Assembly (NCBI GenBank): GCA_963930775.1
Contig: OZ005689.1
Span: 1 to 64,000, forward strand
Reading direction: 5' to 3'
DNA from: Cliona cf. orientalis
Lineage: Eukaryota > Porifera > Demospongiae > Clionaida > Clionaidae
DNA length: 64,000 nt
Both the position numbers and the translations under genes were made by a program. Below, piece by piece: positions 12,926 to 25,096 of the stretch; the first letter of the stretch is position 1; every line of letters begins with the position of its first letter. Under the pieces are notes generated by a model, which had not been told where the DNA came from, did not search any database, and was given only the letters and a program-made list of their open reading frames with translations.

Positions 12926-13267
12926 GAAGATATGGAGTATTGCTACATACACTTGGTTGAAATAGCATTCTGATTTATTCCCATAGGACTTCACCACATT
13001 TCAGTCAGTGGATACATGTACATCAGTCACGAGCATCTGTACACAGCTGTGTGCGTGACCATATTATGGCCTACATGAATTAAGCACTGAGTACGAATTC
13101 CTGATAGGCATGCAACATCACATGTATAATACACAATTATCATCATACTGTTTGAATGTATGGCTATATAATATGCTAGTTCATGTAGCTTAATATAACT
13201 TCTCCCCTTACGATGATAAAATTAATGTGAGGGTTCATCCCCACAGTATCCTAGTAAATTTTGAAGG

Positions 13268-13737
13268 TACTGTACTTGCTCTAATTATCTGAACACCCAA
13301 AAATAATTACTAATATTGTCGTTCAGGAAATTCAGCCAATGGCTTGTTAGAGTGTAAAAAATGGAGAAAGCACTAGCGATAATGAAACAGCAGTCGATGT
13401 CCAACAATAGTTTGTCTTCAGCTCAGTCTAGTGTCGCCGCTGTGCTATGAGGCTGAGTGATCACAAAATGCATGATCGCCGTCACTATAACTCTAAGTCC
13501 ATATGTTATCTTTCCGCTCTTAGATGCTGTCCAAAATGTGGTAGCCATACTCTGCAAATTACGTATGAACGTAAGAGTTGTCTCGAGCTCCTATTGTGCT
13601 GTGTACCTCATGGTCATCCAGTTGATTATAAAATGGGTGAGAAAAATTGAAATTTTGGATGTTCAATGAATTACAAAGGAAATTAAACTCATTATTCAGG
13701 CTATTAGAATGTTCAAATAATTAGAGCGAGTATGGTA
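13268..13737. mobile_element. TA-CYGTA MITE, CTCTAATTAT family
   Basis: Starts TACTGTACTTGCTCTAATT and ends with the complementary AATTAGAGCGAGTATGGTA, flanked by TA. Its interior is homologous, in reverse orientation, to the outer element at 34,753-35,914 (shared GTCGATGTCCAAC and CTGAGTGATC segments). Two 67-70-residue frames inside it are therefore element sequence, not host genes. Confidence 0.8.
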
Positions 13738-15310
13738 ATTTATAAGACTCAACCAAAACAGCATAACCCTGCAATAATTGTTCTACTGCATACACAGGGA
13801 CACATCCACCCTCTTAGTACTCAATGTACAATAATTATTAAAATGTATGATACAATTGGCTGCCTTTAGTATTAGCCTCATCCCATGGTCACCAATATAA
13901 GATTTTCTAACAGAAAGATGAGAAACTGTGGAGTTCAGTAGTCAATAAAGGCATGGTTTGTCACCACCGCAGAGTATATTATGTACAATCGTTTAAGGTA
14001 CATAAGGTATACATGTACCTTCGATGTTTCGCTCTGGAGTGATATATATTGCATAGTATGCTACTACACTTGAAGGCACATAGTATGAAAACAGCTGATT
14101 TACAGCATTCAAGCAGCCTGCATTAATCAATGGCATTAGCTATGTGACACTTCTCGTGTGATCCAAGGTCCTCCCATTTTTGTGTGTAACAATGAAAAAG
14201 TGAGAGGGTCTGGGGACGACGCTAACCACAGTTACTTTTAGCTATTACTTAATAATCACCCTCACCTTCCCATAGATGTATCATCGTCTAGTCACAGCAT
14301 CCACATCACCAATTGCATTTAAAATCGACCTGCAAACAGTATGCATATGACATTAGGATGAACAAAAACTCAAAAGAAAATTGTAATACTCAGTCTAGTA
14401 AATGCTTCTCTAATGATAGGGTACATTTAGCATAATAATATTATTGATAGAGTAGCTACGTACAGGGCCAGGCGCTTTCATAAATATACCCCCCTCAGGC
14501 GTTTCTAATGATGGTAGCTAGAGCGTTTGGCATCTAGCTAGCTACACTAAGATCATAATATAAACGCTAACTTACTGCTCGTGGCAGGGCTCTTTGCGCG
14601 TGATCGAGTTATTGCGGATGTATCTACAGCCCCATGTGACTTACATTGTAAGTTACAAACTCTTGGTTCTGTAACATTAGGTGTAGCTCGATCATGATCA
14701 CTCTGCTGTTGTTATTATTCTAGTAGTACCACCAGCTCCACGTCCATCTCTTAGGTCCTAGACATTTTACATCGAATTTCTTCGCGAGCGCAAGCAGATC
14801 ATTGCTACATATGCCCGCATGCGCTAATTATTATTGTCAACGCGCAATGCCTATGAGCGCTAATCAAATTATTTGCGCATCAGAGTCTGTGCTTCGCGTA
14901 GCTACATGCTAGAGCCTCATTCCCAGTCCACGGCCACCCCGAGCCCAGTGTTGCAATACCTGTACTCACGTATCGGATTCCAGTTACAAGTATGGATTGG
15001 TGACCTGCAGTTGTCCTCCTTCCCAGTTCCAGCACGCACCCGAATAATAATCATAATTAGCGCATGCGCGGGCGAGCCACTCGTCCACAGAATTCCCCAC
15101 GCCCCATTACCAGTGTACCTGGCCACTGTGCTATTCTAGACTGAGAAAGAGAAAGCGGGGAGGCTTAGCATGTTTTCACTCTTGCCGATTAATCCCACAA
15201 CTTATTGATCATGAGCTGGAGGTGAAAGGAAGGAGGTACGTACACAGACTACATAGTGTGTGCATGGTATGATGGTGTAGATCTACTCCCTTTCGCTGAT
15301 AAAATTAATA
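13738..15310. other. no gene recognised
   Basis: AT-rich with scattered GCGC-rich islands near 14.6-15.1 kb. An 88-residue plus-strand frame at 14,873-15,139 has no recognisable domain and no supporting splice context, so I leave it uncalled. Confidence 0.5.
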
Positions 15311-15680
15311 TTCGATGCTGCACGACTTTCATGATAGTTATTATAATTTTGATCTACAGCTCCATGTTTACTTGATCTTCCTATGCCTGTATTCACCAGT
15401 CTGTGTGTGTCTCTGGACCGTCTCGGATGCTGTTCATAATTGGAAGGCACTGATTCACCATCTCCACGATTATACCATGACAGACGTGCGCCAGCTCAGC
15501 ATTTAATATTGAGCAGAGGGTAAGTCTTGTCGTTAATTTTGATCGTTTAGTTCTGTATGGTGCTACTTACTACATACATGTACGATTATGCTGATTGAGA
15601 AGCAGTGTGTACACAAGTGTGCTAATCTCTGTAAACGCTAGCCATCCTGAGACTGCCGTCCAGGCCTTAGAAAATTTCCC

Positions 15681-15708
15681 GGGGGGGGGGGGGGGGGGGG
15701 GGGGGGGG
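15681..15708. repeat. poly-G tract
   Basis: About 27 G in a row. A second G-run at 15,745-15,755 lies in a segment (GGGGTCCGAGCGCATGCTCC) similar to 23,610-23,640, suggesting a common repeat family with G-runs. Confidence 0.8.
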
Positions 15709-17372
15709 TGTGGAGGACACAGCAAGCTAGTACTACCAGATCAAGGGGGGGGGGGTCAAGACTATTGTCCATGTGCATAAGCACGCATTCTCTAGGGGGT
15801 CCGAGCGCATGCTCCCCCAGAAAATTTTTGCATAAAAATTAGGACACCCTAAGATTGCTTCTGGTGCACTCTCAGGCACTACATATACATTTTGATTCTT
15901 ATTATGATTATTGTTCATGTGCGTTAAGGCGATAATTTCCTTGGCTTTATGCATAGCTTGTGGTACATGTGTATTACAGGGTGTATGTCGCCACAGTGAT
16001 GTGGCGCATTGCGTGACAGCAAAAGTATATACTTACCATAGTCTTTGGCTCCTACTGTACACATACATGTATGCTGCTCCTACAATAATGGTGATTTTGT
16101 GTTTAGAGTGAGAGTGGCTCAGAGAGACTACCTTGTGACGAACTCACGAAGCTGCAGGACATGTGCTGGACTTAGCTGAGCTTGCAGTGAAGGCAGGTGC
16201 CTTAGAGGTGCTACACATCCTGGTGGACTACTGTGGAAGTACTGTGTATATGAGGTACATGTACATTGAATCTAGTAATTATTATTACTGAGCTGTAAAC
16301 AATTTTTACAACCTTTCTGCATTTTCCTTGTGAATTTAGACAACCATTACTAGGAACTCATAGCCACAAGTTACACCTCTTGTGCTGTTCTGCTAATATC
16401 CTTACTGCCCCAATGTACATGCACAGATCATCACTCTGACCTTGTGCTACCTAGCAACTGCTCCATCTACATGTACCACCAGCTCTGAGAGAAAGTGCCT
16501 GCTACCATCGCAAAGGTAAGTAGGAGGTTACTATAATAATCTACAGTATATGCCCAAAGTACTGCCTGGGGCGATTTGGACTTTCATGTATATCATGAAA
16601 CCTCACTTTTCATTTAGGAGGTTTATAATAATATTATTAGTGTAATTTAGAGATTCTGCAGAGCCCCGAGGTCGTGTAATAATATGGTAGCTGACTGCAT
16701 TATACTCTGAATCCAAGATTATGTTCACAGTGTTATTTTAGTGAGTGAGAGAGAGAGAGAGTGAGAGAGAGAGAGAGAGAGAGACTGTCTGTCTGACTAC
16801 AATATACCTTGTGAGAGGTAGTGTGGTTTGTATTCATGGGGGGGGGGGGGGGGGGAAGGGGGGGGAGGGGTGGTCCTGTTAACCACCTCCTCAGTATGGC
16901 TGCTGCCACTTCACTGCAGTGTCTGCTTTTGTTTTATCATTAGCAGGATGAACTGGTTGGTGGTACTAACTCGAGTTTATGGAGTCGACTGAGTGAAGAA
17001 TTTTGTCACTGAAATATAGGCTCTCTCAAAGTAAGTAGCTACTAAATCGAGTCAATAATAGTTATTGCATTCATTAAAATGTCGGTGAGCATATGTACAG
17101 GGATATATATCCTTCCTTTCCCATCCCTAGAACTCCCATGGAGAACAGCACCAAACTATTGGAACACGTGCCATTGTCCGACTAATAATAATGCTATATT
17201 AATTGATTGTTCACAAGAACAGAGTTGTATAGCATCATTGAATGTGTTGATTTCGACTGTAACACATGGTTCATATTATTTTTAGTGCCCAATTCACCGA
17301 TTTATTGAGTATAATCTCATGTACACTTCCAAGAATTGTTACGTAAACTAGTTACATTTATCTCTCCTACAG

Positions 17373-17595
17373 CTTAAGCCACGCCCACCTCCTCCCTGTG
17401 CTCGGCTACAGTTGTGATGGTCCACCCTCATCTCTACCTCATTTATCCATATGGCAAATGGCTCCCTGGACGCTCATCTGACCACACCCACCTCACCCCG
17501 GAGGTCAGAGTTCAAATAGCATGTGACGTGTCGTCTGTACTGGTCTACCTTCATTGCCGAGCTCAGCAAATTGTCATACACGGAGACGTTAAAAG
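17373..17595 (+). pseudogene. kinase exon: hinge to catalytic loop, frameshifted
   Basis: The acceptor TCTCTCCTACAG and donor AAAAG|GTACTA are both good. Read across three frames, the exon gives LSHAHLLPVLGYSCDG (kinase subdomains IV-V), then LYLIYPY and MANGSLDAHL (hinge and helix D), then VQIACDVSSVLVYLHCRA and IVIHGDVKR (helix E and catalytic loop; the D is the catalytic base, the K the usual following residue). This order and the HGDVK loop are typical of tyrosine-kinase-like serine/threonine kinases such as IRAK. At least three frame changes within about 120 bp make a functional product impossible. The N-lobe exons are not recognisable upstream. Confidence 0.75.
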
Positions 17596-18255
17596 GTACT
17601 ATGCATGTACAGTATCAGACCTTATGATAATGGTCGGACATAGGACATTTTCCAACAAATAGCCAGCATGTCCTGACATTCACTTTATTATCCAGACACT
17701 TTCATTCAATCAATGCAGCGTTCAATAGTGCAGTTCAAGCACTAATGTCTGACTAGCATCCTGTTTACTGGCTTAGGCTGCACTGTAGTAGCTGTCACTG
17801 GGTCAACTATGGTTTTTGGAGGCTGGCTTAGGGTGGGCCTAGCACCCACCAATTACATATTGACCACAATGACTCAGCAGCTGTACATGTACATCTGCTG
17901 GTGGTCTTCTATGCCTTCAGCTGAGTGTACTGTAATAATATTATTACACAGCACACCTTGCTACAGCATTGAAATATTATAGTTGGAAGAAAAAATTATT
18001 AATAATGCAACATACGTAACATTGGTGTCAGGGCGTTTGGTGTAAATGTCCGGTCAAATTTCATTTTGATCGGACATTTTGACTGGCTATACAAAAAGTT
18101 TATCATAAGGTCTACAGTATGTACATGTACTTGTGATTTTAGTGAGGTTACTGCTACCACTAATTATTTCAGAAGAGTTTTACGATGATATAGTAGACAT
18201 CTAGAGCATTTCAGAAGGCTTTATCAAAATTAGATATTATGTGTATATCTACATG

Positions 18256-18625
18256 TACCGTAGAATCCCGCGATTACGCCCCCCCCCCCTTTGTGCATGC
18301 TAGGATTGGGCAAAAGTGGGGAGGGGGCTTATACGCGGGATCCTGACATTTCCGTGTGACGACCATTACCGACCGTCGAATGCCACGTGGGCGCGCGATC
18401 TCTGTACTTTCTCATGCTGTTTGGTGGGCAAAACTCGAGAAAAACGACAAAGTAAGGCATAAAATGACACAAATAGCTAGTTTGCTAGCTGTAGCTACTG
18501 TTTTTGTTGATTTATGGGCTCCATTTTACAGTCAGGGAGGGGGGGCTTATACGTGAGACAAAAGTACCTATGCAGGAACTAGAGCTAAAAATGGAGGGGG
18601 GGCGTAATCGCGGGATTCTACGGTA
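18256..18625. mobile_element. TA-CCGTA MITE, GAATCCCGCG family
   Basis: TA-flanked 370-bp element with ends CCGTAGAATCCCGCGATTAC and the exact complement. The interior carries C/G runs next to both ends and a TGACGACCATTACC word at 18,357. A 66-residue plus-strand frame inside it is not convincing. Confidence 0.85.
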
Positions 18626-18838
18626 CTTGCTAGGCTGATTGTTTAGCTACTGGTGCTGCTATTCATAGGGCCTCACAATTGGTTGTCTGTGACCATGGTT
18701 ATTTGCATATCAAAGAAAGAAAGTACCCAATACCCTTATGGCTGGTCATGGTACAGAGGTGCACACCTGTACCCACAGTTTTCAGGTGATAGTGAGATAT
18801 GGCCCCTCATGTATGATGAAAGTAGCTAGGTACACATG

Positions 18839-19020
18839 TACCGTAGTCTACTAGATCTGGAAATTTTCATGTAAAGAAACTTTCGTACTATAAAGTTTTG
18901 TGTAAAAAATTTATCATATGAACGACCCCTTCGCATTAACGTTAATAATGCATGCTAATTTTCGTAGCTCCCATCGACTACGAAAATATTTTTACAACGA
19001 AAATTTCCAGATTTACAGTA
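18839..19020. mobile_element. TA-CCGTA MITE with paralogous empty site
   Basis: 182-bp element with ends TACCGTAGTCTACTAGATCT and CCAGATTTACAGTA. The paralogous sequence at about 21,300-21,330 reads straight through (ACACATGTATCTATAG) without it, proving the insertion and the TA target duplication. Confidence 0.88.
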
Positions 19021-20068
19021 TCTATAGAGACAGCTACAGCCATGCACACTAAGGGTACAGAGAGTAAGAGAAGCATTTTTATTGTTAATTAAAACTGGTT
19101 GGGGTCAACCCCCTGGGTCTCTGGGTATGGAGGGACTAGCAGAGGACAAAATAAGGTTTTCAAAATGGGTGGCCATGATGGCAAATCAATTCCCAAGTTG
19201 GTCAGTCATTTGCTCCATTTGCTAGGACATGCCACTGAGTCCAGCTATCTCTACTCTACAACTGGAAGTACAAGTGCTAGTGGGCTGTACTAGGAAGCCA
19301 CAAACAAGGTCAATTAGTTTAACCACAGGTACACGTGGACATCTTGCACAACAATTGCACTTTGACTCATTGTGTTTGGCTACTGAGAAATTGAACAAAC
19401 AGCAAGAACGAATGCAAAGGAGCTCGTTTGCTCGTTTTTTGATATAGAAAGTAAGATAAAATTCTAGTAGATTGTATAAATGAGAGTAGATATTTCTATC
19501 CAAACCATTCTGGTAGTTGTATAGCTTTGGAAACTTTTGCCTGGACACTATGACCGACCAAGAAGTAGCTTGAGCGGCCATCTGGTTGAAATGCACGGAA
19601 AATGGCCAATGGCCGGCTGTTATTTTGTGCTCTGGACTAGTGATTTGGAGGAAGCCATGCATACTGTGAATACAATGAGGGTAGTGGAGTAGTATCACAC
19701 ACAGCACATGTGTATAGGGTACAATGGAGTGCATACAAGTGTGGTGGTTATTAATTAGCTAAGATGCAAATTCCCAACTTTATCTTGTATACTGTGAATA
19801 CAAGGAAGCCATGCATACTGTGTATACAATAAGGGTAGTGGAGTAGTACTGCATGCACACACACAGCATGTGTATAGGGTACAGTGGAGTGCATATTACT
19901 ACCATGTGTAATAATTGTGGTGGTGTGTCCCTGTTAATTAGCTAAGATGTTACTCCTCTTACCAGCTATTTCATGTTTCTGAGATTTGAAAAAAAATTGA
20001 TTAAAAGCCACAAGTACGTGATCCACCAAGTGTGGGTTAATCGCCATATTCAGCAGAAGTTGTCCATT

Positions 20069-20650
20069 CCTACACAAAGTCTTGTGCATGTAACATGCAT
20101 GTTACATGCATATCTCAGGTTATGACATGCACTCACTTTGGCGTATGTTATATGCGGGTTCCATTTGTATCTACATGCATGTAGCACGCATATTTCATGT
20201 ACCATGCATGGATTTGGGACGTTTTCCATGCATGCTACATGCATGTTACATGACATGCATGTAACATGCGTAAAACAACTAAGGATTAAAGCAGGTGATT
20301 GTGAAGTTAAAAATCGCTTTCCTCATCTGTGTACACGTACATGTACGCATATAGATCTAGGTGGGATGGGGTCAGCATACGTTTAAACATCGAGAGATTC
20401 AGAACAAATAGCTATATGATATACTTAGCACATATACTTTTTCAACATGCATCAAACATGTCATGTCACTTACATGAAACATGCAGGTCACTTGCCTGTT
20501 ATATGCCTGTTACTCCTGCTACATGCGCTGTGCATGCTACCCTTATTTTGACATGCATACAACATGCATTTTGCCCCTAGTGTAACATGCATGTTGTGCA
20601 CTACACATAAATATAATATTCATGTTACAGGCATGTTTGAGTCAATATGC
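20069..20650 (+). mobile_element. CATG-rich element, copy 1
   Basis: Built almost entirely from ACATGCATGT-type words (for example GTAACATGCATGTTACATGC). It matches copy 2 at 23,391 and the reversed copy 3 at 29,029-29,669. The left end is degraded (CCTACACAAAGTCTTGTGC) and the right end is truncated. Confidence 0.75.
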
Positions 20651-20820
20651 ATATTTGTTGTAAGTTACGAAGCAACTAAGTACAGTAGAGTAGTGTTCAA
20701 GAGTTTTGGTTGTTGAGCAGTCACCCAGAGTACATGCCATACACTCTATATAGCCACAATCCAATTAGGTGTGCAGGATTACATAATCCTACATTACCAA
20801 CAAGTGCTAGATACAACAAA

Positions 20821-20900
20821 ATAGTTATCTGTCAGTGAGTGAGCAATATGAGCCCTTGCAGGGCAGGGCTCATATTGCTCACTCACTGACAGATAACTAT
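20821..20900. repeat. perfect hairpin H1
   Basis: 36-bp arms 20,821-20,856 and 20,865-20,900 are exactly complementary with an 8-nt loop. The outer arm is ATAGTTATCTGTCAG; the inner arm ends GCAATATGAGCCCT. See the hairpin finding for its relation to 21,161, 32,176, 48,806 and 61,371. Confidence 0.95.
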
Positions 20901-21160
20901 TATATGTTCTAGTAACATGCATGTTACATGCTCATATATGGTTATGGCTGGTCATGGTACAGAGGTACACACCTGCACACACACACAGGGCACTGTTAGT
21001 TTCATAGGCGAATAAGATATTATTATGGACTTCATGTACATTTGTTGGTAGTTGCCTAGCAACCAAAGTTTTTATAGGCAATTTGCCGGCTAAGGGAAGG
21101 GGTTGGGTCATCATAAAGTAGGCCAATGATGAACAGAGGTCAACTACCAACAAACTAAAT

Positions 21161-21230
21161 AGTTATCTGACAGTAATTGGGTGCATTCGACGATGCATCT
21201 CATGCACCCCAATTACTGTCAGGTAACTGT
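21161..21230. repeat. hairpin H2
   Basis: Outer arm AGTTATCTGACAG (as in H1), inner arm TAATTGGGTGCA, loop near TTCGACGATGCATCTCA. Right arm 21,203-21,230 complements with one or two mismatches. Confidence 0.9.
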
Positions 21231-21476
21231 TATGTATAATAATTGTACTGGGATGAGTTTAGATGATAGGGAGATACCCCTCATGCATATGCATGATGAA
21301 AGTAGCTAGGTACACATGTATCTATAGAAACAGCTACAGCCATGCACACTAAAGAGTAACAGGAACGTGTTTATTATTAATTAAGAGTGGTTGGGGTCAA
21401 CCCCCTGTGTCTCTGGGTGTGGAGGGATGAGGCACTGGTGGTTTGGAGGAAGCCATGCATACTGTGAATACAATAA

Positions 21477-21801
21477 CAGTGGCGGATTTAGGGGGGTTTC
21501 GGAGGTTTCGACCGAACCCCCCCTTTGGGCTGCACCTAGTTGTGATGATAGGCTAACTGGAACCCCCCTCTCTGGCTATTGAACTAAGAAAACTGCTGTT
21601 GTGGCTCACCTTAGCATGCTTCAGCAGAAAATTCATTCAAAAATCGATCGGTTGGGCTGGTACCAGTGGTAGTTGCGCTCAAACGATCAAAATGGGCGTG
21701 GTTTTTAGCCGAAAGTGGGCGTGGCTTCTAAAATTTTGCACGCGCTTTGCGCGCAAGCCTAAAACAGAACCCCCCTTCTGGAAATTCTAGATCCGCCACT
21801 G
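21477..21801. mobile_element. CAGTGGCGG MITE with 5-bp target duplication
   Basis: Ends CAGTGGCGGATTTAG and CTAGATCCGCCACTG. AATAA on both sides (21,472-21,476 and 21,802-21,806) is present once in the uninterrupted paralogue (ACAATAAGGGTAG). The interior has C-runs and a GGGCGTGGCT segment. Superfamily not assigned. Confidence 0.88.
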
Positions 21802-22206
21802 AATAAGGGTAGTGGAGTAGTACTGCATGCACACACACAGCACATGTGTATAGGGTACAATAGAGTGCATACTATCATGTGTAATGTGTGGTGGTGTGTC
21901 CCTGTTAATTAGCTAAGATGCTACTCCTCTGACTTAGCTATTCAAATTTCCAACTTTGTCTTGTACCAATCTTCATTATAATATTTTATGAGCACCACCC
22001 TATAATAATTTGGCACCCTTTGCATTTAGAAGTAAATTTGCAGATATTACACCAACAGCATACAATGTGTAGTCTTGCATGGTGAATGGCCCCCGGGCAT
22101 TGCCATGTGAGTGTATTAGCTACATGTTGCTACTCTTTTAACTTGGGTACTCTTCAGCAGTGTACATGCATGGTATCTTAATTAGAGGAGGTCTCCTCGT
22201 TTCTCA

Positions 22207-22383
22207 TTTGTGATACTCCACGAGGAAACCAAGCATAATGTGCGGAAAAAAATTGAGTTAAGGCCACCATTACCAACTATAACCTTTGAACTATTGCTCC
22301 GGCAAATTTGAAGTCTCTAGCCTGTGTAGTCATGGAGATATGGGCAAAAACATACCCGGATCGCCCGTACTAAAGTTTTGGTG
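22207..22383 (+). mobile_element. truncated TGTGACC-type MITE fragment
   Basis: Matches the 5' part of the complete element at 63,287-63,983 (shared AGTTAAGGCCACCATTACCA and CCCGGATCGCCCGTACT). The opposite end is missing. A second fragment is at 28,430-28,605. Confidence 0.75.
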
Positions 22384-22423
22384 GTTTGGAGGAAGCCATG
22401 CATACTGTGAATACAATGAGTAG

Positions 22424-22860
22424 TACCGTATGGCGGGTAACTTTTGTGGGGTCTAATTTTCGTGGAAAGTCCGAATAGGCCCTCAAAATTATTTTTCGTG
22501 GTTTTTAAATTTCGTGACAGCAACCAGTCTAGGGGCGTGGCACTGCTGCATAAGCGATGCTATAATCGATACACGCGCTCGCGATCTTCTTTGTTACTAA
22601 GCCATGGCTACCTACAGAGACTTGGACAAAAGGCATGAGATAGAAGAATATTATTGGTGTCGAAGACGCTATCAGCTGGATGACAGTGGCTACTGTTGCT
22701 TGCTAACACTGGAAAGTGTTGGCCGCGCTGCCACGATGTTTGTGGCCACGCCCATCATCATGGACTCGCATAGTACCGTATCAGCGTAGCCATTACTTTT
22801 TGTGGGTGGGAAAATTTCGTGACTGCCAAGTCAACCACGAAAATTATCTGCCATACGGTA
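22424..22860. mobile_element. TA-CCGTA MITE, TGGCGGG family
   Basis: Ends TACCGTATGGCGGGTAA and TTATCTGCCATACGGTA. The paralogue at 28,645 (GAGTAGTATTGCATGC) is the empty site and shows a TA duplication. A frame at 22,604-22,789 (about 61 residues) lies inside; I cannot tell whether it is captured exon sequence. Confidence 0.88.
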
Positions 22861-23390
22861 TTGCATGCACACGCACACAGCACATGTGTATAGGGCACAA
22901 TGGAGTGCATATTATCATGTGTAATTTGTGGTGGTGTGTCCCTATTAATTAGCTTAGATGTTAATCCTTTGACCTAGCTATTCAAATTTCCAACTTTATC
23001 TGGTACCAATCTTCATTATAATCATATTTTGTGAGCACCACCCTATAATAATAATTTAGGTACCCTTTGCAGTTTTAATTAGAAGTACATTTGCAGATAT
23101 TACACCAAGAGTATGCAATGTATAGTCTTGCACGGGAGCACCCATTTAAATTGGAATGGACATTGCCATGTGAGAGTATCAGCTATGTTGTTGCTCTTCT
23201 AACTGGTGTACTCTTTAGCTGTGTACATGCATGGTGTCTTAATTAGAGGAGGTCTCCTCATTTCTCATTTTATAGACCAGTCATGGTTCCACAGTATCCA
23301 AGTAACTCTTGTTTTGGCCATGAATAAAAAATATATTTTTACTTGATTCATGACCACAAGTATTATGGTAAACCAGATCTAGTGCCACAA

Positions 23391-23940
23391 CCCTATACGA
23401 AATCTTGTGCATGTAACATGCATGTTACATGCATATTTCAGGTGATGACATGCACTAACCTTGACGCATGTTATATGCAGGTTCCATTTGTATCTACATG
23501 CATGTAGCATGCATGTTTCATGTAACATGCATGCAGGGTTTTATACAGGATTTTTCATCAGAGGGGGGAAATCATAGCGTGCGGCAATATACTCAAACTA
23601 GGGGGGTCTGGGGGCATGCTCCCCCAGGAAGATTTTGAAATTTATGACCTCTGAGACTGCTTCTGAGACTACTTTCACAAACAAAAAGATTGATTATTGG
23701 ACGAAAGTTACAAGTATTATTATGATAGTTGGCAAATTTCAGGGGGGGGGGGATATCCCCTGTTTCCCCCCCCTCTAAATAAATCACTGTGCATGGATTT
23801 GGGACTTTTTCCATGCATGCTACATGCGTGTTACATGACATGCATGTAACATGTGTAAAACGATTAAGGATTAAAATAGGCGATTGAGAAGTTAAAAAAT
23901 CGCTTCCTCATCTGTGTACACGTACATGTACGCATATAGA
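23391..23940 (+). mobile_element. CATG-rich element, copy 2, interrupted
   Basis: Starts CCCTATACGAAATCTTGTGC and continues with ACATGCATGT words. It is split by the insertion at 23,534-23,789 and loses its right end near 23,940. Confidence 0.75.
23534..23789. mobile_element. CAGGG/CACTG-ended insertion in CATG element
   Basis: Begins CAGGGTTTTATACAGG and ends AATAAATCACTG. TGCATG flanks both sides (at least 6 bp duplicated). Interior holds G- and C-runs and a segment similar to 15,780-15,880. The termini resemble the hAT consensus but the assignment is weak. Confidence 0.6.
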
Positions 23941-24604
23941 CTGCATAGTCATAGTGGAGCTGCTATGCACTAGCTCATGCACAGTGTAAAAAAATTATAT
24001 GTAATTAAGTTAAACTAGTATCATTTTATGGTTAGGCCAAATCAATTTGATTTCATGTTTCTTGGACCCACCGACCGTTTATTTCTGAGATTTGGAAAAA
24101 AAATTAAAACCACAAGCACGTGATCCACCAAGTGTGCGTTTATCGCCATATTCAGCAGAAGCTGTCCATGACAAGGAGCCAAGAAAAGGAGCTTCCCTTG
24201 CTTCATAGTTGGTAAGAACTACCATCATAGCTTCATTTTATCAAGGCTCAGTGTTTTGGAGGAGTCTTGCATTGATTTCTTGGTCAAACCAGCTTGTTCA
24301 TAGCAGGACAGCGAATTTTAATGATATTCATAACATTTTAATGAGATTCATAACTTTTTGCCTACCTACCGACCCTATCTCAGCCTTCCATCTATCCAAG
24401 AAACATGAAATTAATTTGATGTGGCCTTACTAACTGTAATGCATGTAAATGGTCTGTAGAGTGAGTGTTCATGCAGTTTATCGTGACATTGTCTGTACTC
24501 TGTTGAGCATAATAGTATATACATAAACATGTACACTGTATTTGCTTAGAGGGGGAGCCCCACCCCTCAGGCTCCTAGCTAGCTACATGTACATGCATGT
24601 GGTA

Positions 24605-24629
24605 AGGAGTACATTACTAATGTACTCCT
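24605..24629. repeat. 25-bp palindrome AGGAGTACATT, copy 1
   Basis: 11-bp arms around ACT. Identical copies at 27,293-27,317 and 30,038-30,062, each inside a conserved ~250-bp block (CATGCAGTTTATC ... CCCTATGACTGGGTATGGC), so the palindrome is part of a longer repeat present three times. Confidence 0.85.
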
Positions 24630-24834
24630 GACATAGTACATCCTGATATGCCTTCATTCCCTATGACTGGGTATGGCTTGAAGTTCCTGTGCCAGCTAGT
24701 GTGTTAATGATAATCAGTACTTGTAGCCAAGTATCTGCTATGTACTGGTACATGGTGTTGGCTTGTTGTGCACCAACATTACTAACTTCTTTACCAACAA
24801 TACAACATTTCTCATATCACCACGATCGACCTAG

Positions 24835-24966
24835 GGCACCAACATTGCTAACTATATCAACTTTACCAAGAATACCAAAATTACCAAAATTATTATCAAC
24901 ATTTCTGAGAAATGTTGGTAATTAGGTGTTGTTGTAAAGTTAGTATTGTTGGTGCTGTAGGTCGAT
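24835..24966. mobile_element. foldback element
   Basis: Outer arms ATCGACCTAGGGCACCAACA and its complement at 24,947-24,966. The centre CAACATTTCTGAGAAATGTTG is a perfect palindrome. Repeated ACCAACA/TACCAA words fill the arms. Confidence 0.7.
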
Positions 24967-25096
24967 TGTGGCCACATGAAAATTATTGATAATTTTGGTA
25001 TTATCATTTTGTCGGATGCTGTCCTGCACAAATTTTAATGAGGCACTGGTGGTTTGGAGGAAGCCATGCATACTTTGAATACAATAAGGGTAGTGG

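Larger units (their letters stand above)
15315..17595 (+). pseudogene. IRAK/TKL-type kinase gene remnant, possibly with a Death domain
   Basis: Five candidate exons lie in one orientation. (1) About 15,411-15,519 encodes NWKALIHHLHDYTMTDVRQL, Death-domain-like, then a shift before a strong donor GG|GTAAGT. (2) About 16,152-16,254 encodes LDLAELAVKAGALEVLHILV before AG|GTACAT. (3) 16,427-16,515, with CAG acceptor and AAAG|GTAAGT donor, has an in-frame TGA at 16,486. (4) 16,947-17,030 is weak. (5) 17,373-17,595 is the clear kinase exon. Several frame breaks show the locus is dead. The family order Death domain then kinase fits IRAK/Pelle-like proteins, which relay innate immune signals. The Death-domain part is the less certain inference. 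Confidence 0.5.
18740..23300. repeat. tandem duplication, ~2.2-kb period
   Basis: Markers GTCATGGTACAGAGG (18,746 and 20,949), GAAAGTAGCTAGGTACACAT (18,819 and 21,299), GGTTGGGGTCAACCCCC (19,097 and 21,389) and GTTTGGAGGAAGCCATGCAT (19,644, 21,440 and 22,385) recur in the same order, about 2.2 kb apart. Copies are interrupted by independent transposon insertions. No gene recognised; a 170-residue minus-strand frame at 19,222-19,734 has no identifiable domain and lies within repeat sequence. Confidence 0.8.

Noticed and set aside
19222-19734. 170-codon minus-strand frame
   Set aside because: Contains repeat sequence found elsewhere on the other side of frame breaks; no domain.
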